This document shows, piece after piece, positions 45,651 through 56,200 of a DNA stretch of 64,000 nt; position 1 is the stretch's first letter; each line of letters begins with the position of its first letter. Made by a program: the position numbers and the translations under genes. Location: positions 1,868,242-1,932,241 of the forward strand of contig NZ_SMFX01000001.1 of assembly GCF_004339085.1 (NCBI RefSeq), in the 5' to 3' direction. The notes beneath the pieces were generated by a model. The model had not been told where the DNA came from. It was given only the letters and a program-made list of their open reading frames with translations, and made no database searches. This DNA is from Thiogranum longum. Lineage in GTDB: Bacteria; Pseudomonadota; Gammaproteobacteria; DSM-19610.

Positions 45651-47201
45651 ATGACTTCTATGGGCATGGACTTCACATCCGGTTATCGCCTTGTTTCGGC
45701 CTTGTTCCTGCGCCTTCTGGGGCTGGTTTACCTGATTGCGTTTATTTCACTTGCTGTACAGGTCGAGGGACTGGCCGGTAGCAACGGCATTCTTTCCTTC
45801 AGCAACAAGCTGGCGGCTTTGCCACAACCCGTGGAACTTGCCAACTACCTGCGCGTGCCGACACTGTTCTGGATAAACAGCAGTGACGCCGCACTGGTGG
45901 GTGCTGCCTGGTCAGGTGCTGTTGCAGCACTGCTGATCGCTCTTGGCCTGTGGCAGCGGGTGGCCCTGGTGGCCGCTTTCGTGCTCTATCTTTCGCTGTA
46001 TCACGCCTGTCTGCCGTTCCTGAATTTTCAGTGGGATGGCCTGCTGCTCGAGAGTGGTTTTCTGGCAATATTCCTGACACCGCAATCGCGCGTCGTGATT
46101 CTCCTGTTTCGCTGGTTGTTGTTCCGGTTACGCTTCATGTCCGGCTTGTCCAAACTGTCTATGGGCGATCCAAGCTGGTCGGGCCTGACCGCACTGAATT
46201 ATTATTTTGAAGTCCAGCCGTTACCGACGCCACTGGCATGGTATGCACACCATTTACCGGAATGGGTGTTGCGTGCCGGCACAGCCGGCACGTTGTTCGT
46301 TGAACTCGTTGTGCCGTTTATGATGTTTCTGCCCAGGCGCTGGCGGTTTGTCGCGGCCTGGCTGACGATACTCTGGCAAGTATTGATCATGCTGACCAGC
46401 AACCATAACTGGATCAACATCCTGACCATTGTACTGTGCCTGTTTCTGTTCGATGACAAGGCAGTGGCGCGCGTCGTTCCGGACTGGCTGCAGTCCCACC
46501 TGAAGGGCCGCAGTGAAGCGGCCGGGGTGCGTTCAAACCCGGTAACCCGCTACGCAACAGCCTTGCTCGCCGTGAGCATTGTTACGCTCAGTCTGGCACA
46601 CCTCTGGGAGCTGGCGAAGATGCAACAGGTGACGGGACCGCTCGGAACGGCGCTGAATTATGCAGAAGCCTACCGGGTAGTCAGCAAGTATCACGTATTC
46701 CCGACAATGCGCACCGAGCGGTTTGAGCTGGAAATCAGCGGTTCCCTGGACGGTGAGGAATGGCGGCAATACGTCTTCAAGTACAAGCCGGGCGACCTCT
46801 CGAAGCGGCCACCGGTGGTTCTCCCTCACCAGCCAAGGCTGGACTGGCAGATGTGGTTTGTCACCCTGCATCCAATGCACGGGTATTTTTTCCGGGCCTT
46901 CATGCAGGCATTATTGAGAAATGCCGAACCGGTTATAGATTTGTTGGCGAACAACCCGTTTCCCGATGAGGCACCGCGCTACCTGCGCGTTGATGCATAC
47001 CGTTATCATTTCACTGATGCCGCAACACGTGCGGCCAACGGTCACTGGTGGTGGAGAGAGTATATCGGGCCCTTTACCCCGTTGCCGTGGCTGGAGCGTT
47101 CAGCACAAGCGCCGCAACACGGGTTTCCGGCATCACCGACAGCAGGAGAATCAACTCCACCCCATGTCCCCCGGCTTTACATACCCCCTCAGGTCGAGTG
47201 A
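45651..47201 (+). CDS. Lipase maturation factor (LMF/DUF1222) family membrane protein
   Basis: About 517 residues. The N-terminal two thirds hold seven or more membrane helices with the hallmark HACLPFLNFQWDGLLLESGFLAIFL. Next come SGLSKLSMGDPSWSGLTALNYYFEVQPLPTPL and the soluble PTMRTERFELEISGSLDG region, as in LMF1-like proteins. The start is uncertain: GTG at 45636 or ATG at 45651, 45660 or 45666; AGG lies eight bases before 45660. Bacterial role unknown, possibly folding of exported enzymes. Confidence 0.85.
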   Translation: MTSMGMDFTSGYRLVSALFLRLLGLVYLIAFISLAVQVEGLAGSNGILSFSNKLAALPQPVELANYLRVPTLFWINSSDAALVGAAWSGAVAALLIALGLWQRVALVAAFVLYLSLYHACLPFLNFQWDGLLLESGFLAIFLTPQSRVVILLFRWLLFRLRFMSGLSKLSMGDPSWSGLTALNYYFEVQPLPTPLAWYAHHLPEWVLRAGTAGTLFVELVVPFMMFLPRRWRFVAAWLTILWQVLIMLTSNHNWINILTIVLCLFLFDDKAVARVVPDWLQSHLKGRSEAAGVRSNPVTRYATALLAVSIVTLSLAHLWELAKMQQVTGPLGTALNYAEAYRVVSKYHVFPTMRTERFELEISGSLDGEEWRQYVFKYKPGDLSKRPPVVLPHQPRLDWQMWFVTLHPMHGYFFRAFMQALLRNAEPVIDLLANNPFPDEAPRYLRVDAYRYHFTDAATRAANGHWWWREYIGPFTPLPWLERSAQAPQHGFPASPTAGESTPPHVPRLYIPPQVE

Positions 47202-47272
47202 TTTACGAATTCGCCTGTGACAGGTTTTTGCTGGAGTGTAGACTGACACTCAAGCCATCAAGGAGAAGCTCT

Positions 47273-48925
47273 GTGACTGAAAGGGATATGACCCACGCGC
47301 CCGACCTGACCCGTAGCAGTGTCGGTACGGGTGCACTGCGCAGTCGACGGCCTGTTTACCAGGATTCCCTTCCACCGTGCAATGATGCGTGCCCGGCCGG
47401 TGAAAATATCCAGGCATGGCTCGATCTGGCGCAGGCAGGATACTTCGAAGAGGCATGGCAGAAGCTGGTAGAGGAAAACCCGCTCCCCGCCGTTCATGGC
47501 CGCGTCTGCTACCACCCTTGTGAGAACAGCTGTAACCGGAATTTTACCGATAGCAGTGTCAGTATCCATGCGGTTGAGCGATTTCTCGGAGACCGCGCGC
47601 TGCAGGAAGGATGGAATATCCGTTATACCCCGTCACCCGGGGGTGGCAGAGTGCTGGTTGTTGGATCCGGGCCAAGCGGCCTGTCTGCCGCCTACCACCT
47701 CACCCGCATGGGACACGCAGTGGAAATCCATGAGGCCGCTGCACTGGCCGGTGGCATGATCCACACCGGCATCCCGGCCTACCGCATGCCACGCAGCGAG
47801 TTACAGCAGGAAATCCGGCGCATCGAAGACATGGGTGTGAAGATTGTCCTCAATCGCAAAGTCGAAGATCTGCTGGCAGACATGGAAACCGGCAACTTCC
47901 AGGCAGCATTCATCGCCGTAGGTGCCCACATAAGCAAGAAAATCAATATACCGACACGCGACGCCGGTAAAATACTGGACGCCGTCACCTTTCTGAGCCA
48001 GGCAAACGGCGGCACTCCCCCGCTGCTTGGGCGCAAGGTCGCTATCTACGGCGGCGGCAACACGGCGATGGATGCAGCACGCACGGCGAAGCGGCTTGGC
48101 GCAGAACAAGCGGTGGTGATCTACCGCCGCGATCGAAAGAGTATGCCCGCCCATGACTTCGAGGTTCAGGAAGCGCTGGAAGAAGGTGTCGAGATCAAAT
48201 GGCTGCACACCATCAGCGAAGTCGACAAGGGCGAGATGCAGATCGAGTTGATGGAACTCGATGCACAGGGCAAGCCACAACCAACCGGAAAGTTCGAGAC
48301 CCTCGATTCCGATGCAGTGATTCTCGCAGTGGGACAGGACAGTGACACCTCGTTCCTCAGGGGGATTGATGGCATATCATTCAATCGCGACGGGACAGTG
48401 ATAGTCGGAGACGACATGATGACCGGTCACGACGGGATTTTTGCCGGTGGTGATACAATTCCCGGCGAACGCTCGGTCACCATCGCCACCGGCCACGGGA
48501 AGCGCGCTGCCCGCTATATCAATGGTTATCTTCGTGGCGAGCCCTTCTCCTACCCCAAACGCCACCCGGTAGTAGATCACACCATGATCCACCTCTGGTA
48601 CCGCACGGATGCGCCGAAGACAGAACAGCCCTGCCTGGACAGGGAAAAGCGGGCACAGGGTTTTGACGAAATTGTTCAGGGACTTGATGCGCAGGAAGCA
48701 CAGTTCGAAGCACAGCGTTGTTACTCCTGTGGCAATTGTTTCGAGTGTGATGGCTGTTACGGAGCCTGCCCCGAGGGGGCAGTGATCAAACTCGGCAAAG
48801 GACTTCGCTACCGGTTCGATTACACCCGCTGTACCGGCTGTGCGGTCTGCTACGAACAATGTCCCTGCCACGCCATCGAAATGATTCCCGAGCCTGCCAA
48901 CAGCGGAGAAGCACACCATGGGTAA
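47273..48925 (+). CDS. NAD(P)H-linked FeS flavoprotein (GltD-like) partner of NifJ
   Basis: A GTG start at 47273 with AGGAG upstream gives 550 residues; the long open frame before it overlaps the LMF gene and has no homology I see. N-terminal cysteines (CNDACPAGENIQAWL, CYHPCENSC) match the FeS domain of glutamate synthase small subunits. A FAD site (VLVVGSGPSGLSAAYHL) and NAD(P) site (VAIYGGGNTAMDAARTA) follow, then a C-terminal pair of 4Fe-4S motifs (CDGCYGACP, CTGCAVCYEQCP). It probably shuttles electrons between NAD(P)H and ferredoxin for NifJ, whose gene overlaps it by eight bases. Confidence 0.88.
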   Translation: MTERDMTHAPDLTRSSVGTGALRSRRPVYQDSLPPCNDACPAGENIQAWLDLAQAGYFEEAWQKLVEENPLPAVHGRVCYHPCENSCNRNFTDSSVSIHAVERFLGDRALQEGWNIRYTPSPGGGRVLVVGSGPSGLSAAYHLTRMGHAVEIHEAAALAGGMIHTGIPAYRMPRSELQQEIRRIEDMGVKIVLNRKVEDLLADMETGNFQAAFIAVGAHISKKINIPTRDAGKILDAVTFLSQANGGTPPLLGRKVAIYGGGNTAMDAARTAKRLGAEQAVVIYRRDRKSMPAHDFEVQEALEEGVEIKWLHTISEVDKGEMQIELMELDAQGKPQPTGKFETLDSDAVILAVGQDSDTSFLRGIDGISFNRDGTVIVGDDMMTGHDGIFAGGDTIPGERSVTIATGHGKRAARYINGYLRGEPFSYPKRHPVVDHTMIHLWYRTDAPKTEQPCLDREKRAQGFDEIVQGLDAQEAQFEAQRCYSCGNCFECDGCYGACPEGAVIKLGKGLRYRFDYTRCTGCAVCYEQCPCHAIEMIPEPANSGEAHHG

Positions 48926-51900
48926 CAGCAGTCGTATCGCTACAATGGACGGAAATGAGGCGGTCGCCCATGTCGCCTACCGCGTCAGTGAAGTTTGTTC
49001 TATCTACCCTATCACTCCTTCGTCGACAATGGCCGAGCTGGCCGACCTGTGGGCCTCGAAGGGTGTGCAGAATATCTGGGGGCAGATTCCGGATGTGATC
49101 GAAATGCAAAGTGAAGGCGGTGCTGCGGGCACTGCACACGGCGCACTGCAGACCGGTGCCCTGACAACCACGTTCACCGCATCCCAGGGCTTGATGCTGA
49201 TGCTCCCCAACATGTACAAGATTGCCGGGGAACTGACCCCGGCAGTATTCCATGTCGCTGCACGTTCACTGGCAGCGCAGGCACTTTCCATTTTCGGTGA
49301 CCACCAGGATGTGATGGCAGCACGCACGACAGGATTCGCCGAACTGTCATCCGCGTCAGTGCAGGAAGCGCACGATATGGCACTGGTCAGCCATGCCGCA
49401 ACGTTAAAGTCGCGTATTCCCTTTATCCACTTTTTCGACGGGTTTCGAACCTCCCACGAGGTGAACAAATTGCACATGCTCCCGGACAAAGTCATCCGTA
49501 GCATGATAAAGGAAGAACAGGTACTCGAACACCGCCGACATGCCCTCAATCCCAACAATCCTTTCATTCGCGGAACAGCCCAGAATCCCGACGTCTACTT
49601 CCAGGGACGGGAGACGGTAAATCCGTTTTACCGGGACGCGCCCGATATAGTCCAGGCGGTGATGGATGAGTTTGGCCAACTCACCGGACGTCACTACAAG
49701 TTGTTCGATTATGAAGGTGATCCCGGCGCGGATCGCGTGATTATTATTATGGGTTCCGGCTTCGAAACGGTGCTGTCGACCATCAAGGTGCTGAATGCAC
49801 AGGGTGAAAAGCTGGGGGTCATCAACGCGCGCCTGTTTCGTCCGTTTTCGGCACAGCACCTGCTGCAGGCGCTGCCGCCAACAGTGCGCTCCATCGCCGT
49901 GCTCGACCGTACCAAGGAGCCGGGGGCGACTGGCGAGCCGCTATACCAGGACGTTTCTACCGCACTCCTTGCGGCCTTCTCGGAAGGCCGGCTGGCACAA
50001 CTGCCCCGGGTGATTGGTGGCCGCTATGGACTCTCATCAAAGGAGTTCACACCGGCAATGGTACAGGGGGTGTTCCGGGAACTCAGCCGGCCACAACCAA
50101 AAAACGGTTTCACAATCGGCATCAATGACGACCTCACCCATACCAGCCTCGACTATGACCAGGATTTCGATATCGAATCCCCCGAGGTCACCCGGGCACT
50201 CTTCTACGGCCTTGGTGCAGACGGCACCGTGGGTGCCAACAAAAACAGCATCAAGATAATCGGCGAAAATACCGACCTTCATGCCCAGGGGTACTTTGTC
50301 TACGATTCCAGGAAATCGGGTTCGCAGACCATTTCCCACCTCCGTTTTGGCCCCGATCGCATCCGCGCCCCGTACCTGATTCAGTCAGCGAATTTCATTG
50401 CCTGTCACAAGTTCAACTTTGTCGAGAAACATAATATCCTGGCGGACGCAGTCGATGGGGCCGTCTTCCTGCTCAATTCTCCCTATAGCCGTGACGCGGT
50501 GTGGGACCGTCTGCCGAAACCTGTTCAGGAAACAATACTGGCACGCAAAATTCAGTTCTACACCATCGACGCAAGTACCGTAGCCGCCGCCGTCGGTATG
50601 GGACGGCGCATCAACACCATCATGCAGACGTGTTTCTTTGCTCTCTCCGGTGTACTGCCGCGGGATGAAGCGATAACGAAAATCAAGCAGGCAATCGAGA
50701 AGAGCTATTTCCGCAAGGGAACGGATGTCATCGAGAAAAACTTCAGGGCAGTCGACACTGCACTGGAACACCTCTACCAGGTCGAGATTCCAGACCATGT
50801 CAGCAGTACCCGTCCGCTGGATCGGGTGGTTCCAGCCGAGGCGCCCAGATTTGTCAGGGAAGTGACGGCGGTGATGATGGCGGGGCACGGTGATGCGCTG
50901 CCGGTTAGCATGATCCCCAATAACGGCACCTTCCCCAGCGGTACCACTCGCTGGGAAAAGCGTAATATTTCCGATACCGTCCCTCTTTGGGAACCGGAGC
51001 TTTGCATTCAATGTGGCAACTGCAGCCTCATTTGCCCGCATGGCGTTATCCGCGCACGTTTCTATAACGAAAGTTTACTGGCAGCGGCACCGCACAGTTT
51101 CCCGTCGGCCGCAATGAGCGCCAGGGGATTTCCCGAGACCCGCTATACACTGCAGATCTACCTGGAAGATTGTACCGGCTGCAAACTCTGCACCGAGGTC
51201 TGTCCGGCACACAGCAGCGACAACCCGGAGCTTAAGGCAATCAACATGGTGGACAAGGCGCCGATCCACGAATCAGGGCGCGCGAATGTTGCCTTTTTCG
51301 AAACGCTGCCGCCCAACCCGCGTGCCCGCGTCGACTTCTCGTCGGTACGCGGCGCCCAGTTTCTCCAGCCACTGTTCGAGTTCTCCGGTGCCTGTGCCGG
51401 CTGTGGAGAAACACCTTACGTCAAGTTGCTGAGCCAACTGTTCGGCCCCCGCCTGCTGGTGGCCAACGCAACCGGTTGCTCATCTATTTATGGCGGAAAC
51501 CTGCCGACCACACCGTGGACGGTTAACGAGCAGGGACACGGTCCGGCCTGGTCCAACTCGCTGTTTGAGGATAATGCCGAATTTGGTCTCGGCATGCGCA
51601 TCGCAGCCGACCATCACGCCGCAATGGCCAGGGCCTACCTGCTGGAACTGTCCGGGCATTTCGAACCCGGGTTTGTCGATGCCATTATTAATTCAAAACA
51701 ACTGGTCGGCGCTGATATTCGCGAACAGCGGGCACGGGTCGAGGAACTGACTCAAGGCTTGCGGGAAATCGACGATGACCGGGCGCGCGAGCTGCTCTCT
51801 ATTGCCGATCACCTGGTACGGCGTAGCGTGTGGCTGGTCGGCGGGGATGGCTGGGCCTATGACATCGGCTCTGGCGGGCTCGATCATGTGCTGGCATCAG

Positions 51901-52490
51901 GGCGCAATGTCAACGTCCTGGTACTGGATACCGAGGTCTACTCCAATACCGGTGGGCAGATGTCAAAGGCAACACCCCTCGGCGCCTCTGCCAAGTTTGC
52001 ATCGGCCGGCAAGCGGGTCGGTAACAAGGACCTCGCACTGCAGGCCATGTCTTATGGCAACGTCTACGTGGCGCGTGTGGCGATGGGGGCCAACCCCCAG
52101 CAGACCTTGCTGGCAATGCGTGAGGCAGAAGAGTACAACGGCCCTTCCATCGTCCTTGCCTACAGCCCCTGCATCGCCCACGGCTACGATCTGGGCAAGG
52201 GAGTGGAACAACAGAAGCTGGCAGTCGCCAGTGGCTACTGGCCGCTTCTCCGTTTCAATCCCGAACTGCGCAAGGCGGGCAAAATGCCCTTTGTCCTTGA
52301 CTCACCACGTCCCACCATCAAGCTCAAGACATACGCCTACAACGAGATGCGCTACAAAATTCTCACCAGGACCAATCCCGACGAAGCCGAGCACCTGATG
52401 AGCGTTGCCCAGGAGATGGTTGATCTACGCTGGGAGAACTACGAGTACATGTCACAGCAGGTGCCCTCGAAATTCCATCCGAGTGCCTGA
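48918..52490 (+). CDS. nifJ: Pyruvate:ferredoxin (flavodoxin) oxidoreductase
   Basis: Converts pyruvate and CoA to acetyl-CoA, CO2 and reduced ferredoxin, an oxygen-sensitive enzyme. The 1190-residue single chain has the N-terminal domain AYRVSEVCSIYPITPSSTM and the CoA region. Two ferredoxin motifs follow (CIQCGNCSLICPH, CTGCKLCTEVCP), then the TPP domain with CAGCGETPYVKLL and NATGCSSIYGG. The cysteine set for the third cluster is present. It is tightly linked with the FeS flavoprotein. Confidence 0.95.
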   Translation: MGNSSRIATMDGNEAVAHVAYRVSEVCSIYPITPSSTMAELADLWASKGVQNIWGQIPDVIEMQSEGGAAGTAHGALQTGALTTTFTASQGLMLMLPNMYKIAGELTPAVFHVAARSLAAQALSIFGDHQDVMAARTTGFAELSSASVQEAHDMALVSHAATLKSRIPFIHFFDGFRTSHEVNKLHMLPDKVIRSMIKEEQVLEHRRHALNPNNPFIRGTAQNPDVYFQGRETVNPFYRDAPDIVQAVMDEFGQLTGRHYKLFDYEGDPGADRVIIIMGSGFETVLSTIKVLNAQGEKLGVINARLFRPFSAQHLLQALPPTVRSIAVLDRTKEPGATGEPLYQDVSTALLAAFSEGRLAQLPRVIGGRYGLSSKEFTPAMVQGVFRELSRPQPKNGFTIGINDDLTHTSLDYDQDFDIESPEVTRALFYGLGADGTVGANKNSIKIIGENTDLHAQGYFVYDSRKSGSQTISHLRFGPDRIRAPYLIQSANFIACHKFNFVEKHNILADAVDGAVFLLNSPYSRDAVWDRLPKPVQETILARKIQFYTIDASTVAAAVGMGRRINTIMQTCFFALSGVLPRDEAITKIKQAIEKSYFRKGTDVIEKNFRAVDTALEHLYQVEIPDHVSSTRPLDRVVPAEAPRFVREVTAVMMAGHGDALPVSMIPNNGTFPSGTTRWEKRNISDTVPLWEPELCIQCGNCSLICPHGVIRARFYNESLLAAAPHSFPSAAMSARGFPETRYTLQIYLEDCTGCKLCTEVCPAHSSDNPELKAINMVDKAPIHESGRANVAFFETLPPNPRARVDFSSVRGAQFLQPLFEFSGACAGCGETPYVKLLSQLFGPRLLVANATGCSSIYGGNLPTTPWTVNEQGHGPAWSNSLFEDNAEFGLGMRIAADHHAAMARAYLLELSGHFEPGFVDAIINSKQLVGADIREQRARVEELTQGLREIDDDRARELLSIADHLVRRSVWLVGGDGWAYDIGSGGLDHVLASGRNVNVLVLDTEVYSNTGGQMSKATPLGASAKFASAGKRVGNKDLALQAMSYGNVYVARVAMGANPQQTLLAMREAEEYNGPSIVLAYSPCIAHGYDLGKGVEQQKLAVASGYWPLLRFNPELRKAGKMPFVLDSPRPTIKLKTYAYNEMRYKILTRTNPDEAEHLMSVAQEMVDLRWENYEYMSQQVPSKFHPSA

Positions 52491-52566
52491 CCATTTTAGT
52501 CTGAAGGGCGACTGACGCACGGCTTGAGCGCTAGACACCGATAGCCGGGGCGAATATAAATAACCT

Positions 52567-53694
52567 GTGAAAATCGTCATTGCACCCAACGCGCTAAAAG
52601 GCAGCCTGTCAGCAGCGCAGGCGGCTGAAGCTCTGGCGGCCGGGTGTCGCCAAGCCGCGCCGCAGGCTGAACTGGTAGTGCTGCCCGTGGCAGATGGTGG
52701 AGATGGTCTCGTTGCGGTACTGACACAGGCACTGAAAGCTGCCCCGAAAACGCTCCGCGTCAGCGGGCCACTGGGTCAACCGGTTGAAGCCGATTGGCTC
52801 TATTGCGATGAACATCATAGGGCTGTTATCGAAACGGCTGCTGCTGCCGGTCTGGCACTACTCGATCCGCAAGAACTGGCCCCGATGACCGCGAACACAC
52901 GTGGCGTGGGAGAGCTCATCCTCGCGGCCCTCGACGCGGGCGCGCAGCGCATCCTGCTCGGTATCGGCGGCAGCGCCACCAGCGACGGCGGCATGGGCAT
53001 GGCGCAGGCCCTGGGTGTAGTGTTCCGGGATCGCGAGGGCCGGATAGTCGAGGCAGGTGGCAGTCACTTGACAGAGATTGCCGGGATCGACAGCAGCAAT
53101 CTCGATCCACGCCTAAGGGAAGTACAGATTCAGGTCATCTGTGATGTAGATAACCCGTTACTGGGTGCGCGAGGCGCGGCCCGGGTTTTCGCACCCCAGA
53201 AAGGTGCCGACGCCGCGCAGGTGGAGCAACTGGAAGCCGGACTGGCCCAGTATGCCGGACAGCTGGAACACTTCCTCGGCAAGGACGTACGCAACATTGC
53301 TGGCGCCGGTGCAGCCGGTGGTCTGGGAGCCGGCGCCATCGCCTTTCTCAACGCTGAATTAAAACCGGGTGCGGAGCTGGTACTGGAACTCCTGAAGTTC
53401 GACGACGCACTGGAGGGCGCGGACCTGGTCATCACCGCCGAAGGTCAGCTTGATGGGCAGACAGCATTTGGCAAGGCTCCTGCCGCCGTTGCACGGCACG
53501 CCAGGGCAGCGGGCATTCCCTGTATTGCCATCGCGGGAAGTCTGGGTGAAGGTGCCAACGAACTGGACAAGATCGGCATAACGAAAGTCTATACGCTGTG
53601 CCGGGACTCCGTGTCGGTCGAGGATGCCATGTCGAACGCTGCAGAGTATCTACGGGAAACCGCTGCACTGGCAACCCGGTCGTTCTGTCTATGA
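52567..53694 (+). CDS. Glycerate 2-kinase (GarK/GlxK family)
   Basis: Phosphorylates glycerate to a glycolytic intermediate. The 375 residues show KIVIAPNALKGSLSAAQAAEAL at the start, LPVADGGDGLV, GIGGSATSDGGMGMAQALG and the ending FGKAPAAVARHARAAGIPCIAIAGSLG, all family signatures. GTG start at 52567. It follows nifJ by 76 bases. A weak hairpin (53710-53736) without a T-run follows. Confidence 0.93.
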   Translation: MKIVIAPNALKGSLSAAQAAEALAAGCRQAAPQAELVVLPVADGGDGLVAVLTQALKAAPKTLRVSGPLGQPVEADWLYCDEHHRAVIETAAAAGLALLDPQELAPMTANTRGVGELILAALDAGAQRILLGIGGSATSDGGMGMAQALGVVFRDREGRIVEAGGSHLTEIAGIDSSNLDPRLREVQIQVICDVDNPLLGARGAARVFAPQKGADAAQVEQLEAGLAQYAGQLEHFLGKDVRNIAGAGAAGGLGAGAIAFLNAELKPGAELVLELLKFDDALEGADLVITAEGQLDGQTAFGKAPAAVARHARAAGIPCIAIAGSLGEGANELDKIGITKVYTLCRDSVSVEDAMSNAAEYLRETAALATRSFCL

Positions 53695-53776
53695 AAGGTA
53701 CACCGGAAGCACCGGCCTGTTACGGCTGAGCCGGTGACTTTGGAGAGAAGATGAATACATCAGGGTTTGCTGGCCG

Positions 53777-56200
53777 TCAATCGGGAATACGACACTCGAC
53801 AATGAGCGGCAAGTGGTCGGAGGCAACACGCACCAGTTCGCTATCCGGCAACTCGATGTCGGTCACGCTCAGGCTGGAATCAACAAACACATGGTCGATA
53901 CGGGCCGTGGGAAAGCGTCCTGAAAAAGTAGCTCTTGGCCGGTGATGTTCCAGCTCGATCTGCGCGTCGTTAAGGCGGTCACGCAGCCTGCGGCACACGG
54001 GCGAGGATGGCAGCGCGTTGAAGTCGCCGCACAGCACGACCGGTCCACTGCACGCGGGGTGCCCCAGCCATTCCGGTCCAAGCAATGCCTCTGTCTGGGC
54101 AATGCGTTCGCGCGCCAACAGACCGAGATGTGTGTTCATGACCTGAATCGTTGTACCGCCCAGTTCAACCTCCACCCACAGGATCCCGCGCGGCTCAAGC
54201 GACGGTTTGTCGGGCAATCCCGGCAGCGCTCCTGTCTTGATCAGTCGCAGGGGCAGATGCGTCAGGATCGCATCGCCGTAACGCTCTTCCTCGATGTGCA
54301 TGGCCGGATGGAAATGAAAATCCATCTCCAGGCACCGGGCAATAATATGGGCCTGGTCCATGCCTTCGGTGCGTGCCCGACCCACATCCAGTTCCTGCAA
54401 GGCCACAATGTCCGGCGCACAGCGGGCGATCACACGGGCGATGCGCTCTGGCGAAAGTTTGCCGTCCATGCCGATACAGCTATGCACATTGTAGGTCATG
54501 ATACGCAGCGTATCCCGGGCAGCGACACGCATCCCGGCCGAACGTTCATCCATGTGCTTTTGATTTTTTGCCGTTTCGTGACCGGCGCGACCCAGAAAAT
54601 GCAGCGCAGCATTGCGCAGATCACTGGCACGCAAATAGTCTCGCCCTGTGACCGGCAAGGGCGCATCAGTCGGTACCAGTGCGAAGGCGTTGGTCTCTTC
54701 AGGCCCGGCGCCACCGTGAGCACCGTTCTCGATAGGAAAGCTTAATGCTGTCACGCCATTACGCCAGCCACAGAGCACAAACGCTCCTGCATCCCGGTGA
54801 TGACAAAGGGCGACCAGATCTGCGGCGGCTTCCTCCAGGCAGGGATGGTCCGCACCCAGCACATCGGCGGCCTGTTGCGGCAGGGTAAAGGTTCCGCTAT
54901 CGGTCCATGCCGTCACAACACCCGAAGCCGCCGGCGCAAGCACCAGTGGTACCCCGGCACTTGCCACCAGTGCCCGTGCCACGGCATCGCGTTCGGCCGG
55001 CGCCAGCCCGGCTTTACAGTAAACCAGTCCCACCGGCCCCTGTGCCGCGACTTCCACCGGGTCACTGGACGCCTGGCCTGGCATCAGGCTTTGTACCGGA
55101 AACAAATGCTGTATCTTTTTACCGCCGAGCTGGCGTACCCGCTGGGTCTGAACCCCGTGCAGGCTGTGCGCCGGCAGTGGGCCCGCCGTTAGTCCGAGCT
55201 CTGCGAACACCGTGGACACGGCATCACCGATGCTGCGGCCGTGCAGTTTGTGATAAGACTGAACCTGCTGCTGACCATGATCGGAATACACCCACACATC
55301 ATAGTGACGGTGGACCGAGCGGTGCGACGCGCGCCAGATACGGGCGATGGCATCGTCGATGCCTTTAAGCGTCCAGTGGGCGAACAGCGAAGCCGGGCCA
55401 CGCCGGTGGGCCTGCTCATCATAACCGAGGAGGTTCAGGTGAATAATGGGCACACCGCGTGCGACATCTATCTTGGCCCCGATGGTGACCAGCTCACGCA
55501 ACAGGATGGAAATCGCCACCCGCGTCGGTACGAACTTCAGTTCCTTGATGAGGTCGTGACCTTCAATCAAACCACGCACGAAATCAACCACCGCCAACAC
55601 CAGCTCCACGACCAGAAGCACGGCTGTGCGCAGGAAACTGTAGGCGTTGCTGAGAATCAGAAACAGCATAACCAGCGGGTTGGCTGCACGCAGGGCCGGT
55701 CCCCAGCCCAGCGATGAGGGGCAGAAGTGGGGCTCACTGGCTCCACCCGTGTAATTATTCGCGTAGGAACTCCCTCCCTTGAGCAGTGGCTCGCCGCCCT
55801 TCTCCTCCAGCTCCCGCTCCACGCCGGCTGCAGTGGCGGGTTCGATCATACGGACGATGCGCCCGCTGGCGCTGTCGCGAAAACTGAAAGCCGGCACCAC
55901 CCCTTTCACCCCGTAAAACAACTCGCCCTGACAGGCAGCGGTGGTCGCCGGTACGCCTGCATACTGACGGTGCAGCGTGTAGTGTTCACGCTGCAACAAC
56001 CGATTGAGAAAGGGCATGTTGCCGTGCTGCAGGGCTCGCTTCAGCTGCGTATGGGCCAGGCCGTCGATCTGGATCATAACCAGACCCGGGGCGGTCGACG
56101 GTGCCCCGGACCTTGGCAGACGCAGCAGGGTCGCCAGCCATTCACTACGGCTCAACGCGCGCCGTATTCGCCGCAGGCAGGTTTCAATGCGGCCGATCAC
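53777..56200 (-). CDS. Fusion of alkaline-phosphatase-fold phosphodiesterase and EEP domain
   Basis: The N-terminal half (about residues 35-530) has phosphodiesterase/nucleotide pyrophosphatase features: VMIQIDGLAHTQLKRAL, the threonine nucleophile region VPATTAACQGELFYG, NLLGYDEQAHRRG and VYSDHG. A hydrophobic stretch (about 175-210) may bind membrane. The C-terminal part (about 560-807) is an endonuclease/exonuclease/phosphatase domain with MTYNVHSC, ALQELDVGR, NTHLGL, GDFNALPSSP, ARIDHVFV and SDHLPL. Both metal sites look intact. Possible lipid or glycan phosphodiester cleavage. Last gene of a four-gene minus-strand run, overlapping the GT4 gene by four bases. Confidence 0.85.
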   Translation of the reverse strand: MIGRIETCLRRIRRALSRSEWLATLLRLPRSGAPSTAPGLVMIQIDGLAHTQLKRALQHGNMPFLNRLLQREHYTLHRQYAGVPATTAACQGELFYGVKGVVPAFSFRDSASGRIVRMIEPATAAGVERELEEKGGEPLLKGGSSYANNYTGGASEPHFCPSSLGWGPALRAANPLVMLFLILSNAYSFLRTAVLLVVELVLAVVDFVRGLIEGHDLIKELKFVPTRVAISILLRELVTIGAKIDVARGVPIIHLNLLGYDEQAHRRGPASLFAHWTLKGIDDAIARIWRASHRSVHRHYDVWVYSDHGQQQVQSYHKLHGRSIGDAVSTVFAELGLTAGPLPAHSLHGVQTQRVRQLGGKKIQHLFPVQSLMPGQASSDPVEVAAQGPVGLVYCKAGLAPAERDAVARALVASAGVPLVLAPAASGVVTAWTDSGTFTLPQQAADVLGADHPCLEEAAADLVALCHHRDAGAFVLCGWRNGVTALSFPIENGAHGGAGPEETNAFALVPTDAPLPVTGRDYLRASDLRNAALHFLGRAGHETAKNQKHMDERSAGMRVAARDTLRIMTYNVHSCIGMDGKLSPERIARVIARCAPDIVALQELDVGRARTEGMDQAHIIARCLEMDFHFHPAMHIEEERYGDAILTHLPLRLIKTGALPGLPDKPSLEPRGILWVEVELGGTTIQVMNTHLGLLARERIAQTEALLGPEWLGHPACSGPVVLCGDFNALPSSPVCRRLRDRLNDAQIELEHHRPRATFSGRFPTARIDHVFVDSSLSVTDIELPDSELVRVASDHLPLIVECRIPD

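Noticed and set aside
53710-53736. Hairpin after the glycerate kinase gene as a terminator
   Set aside because: The seven-base stem has a long loop and only three Ts follow.
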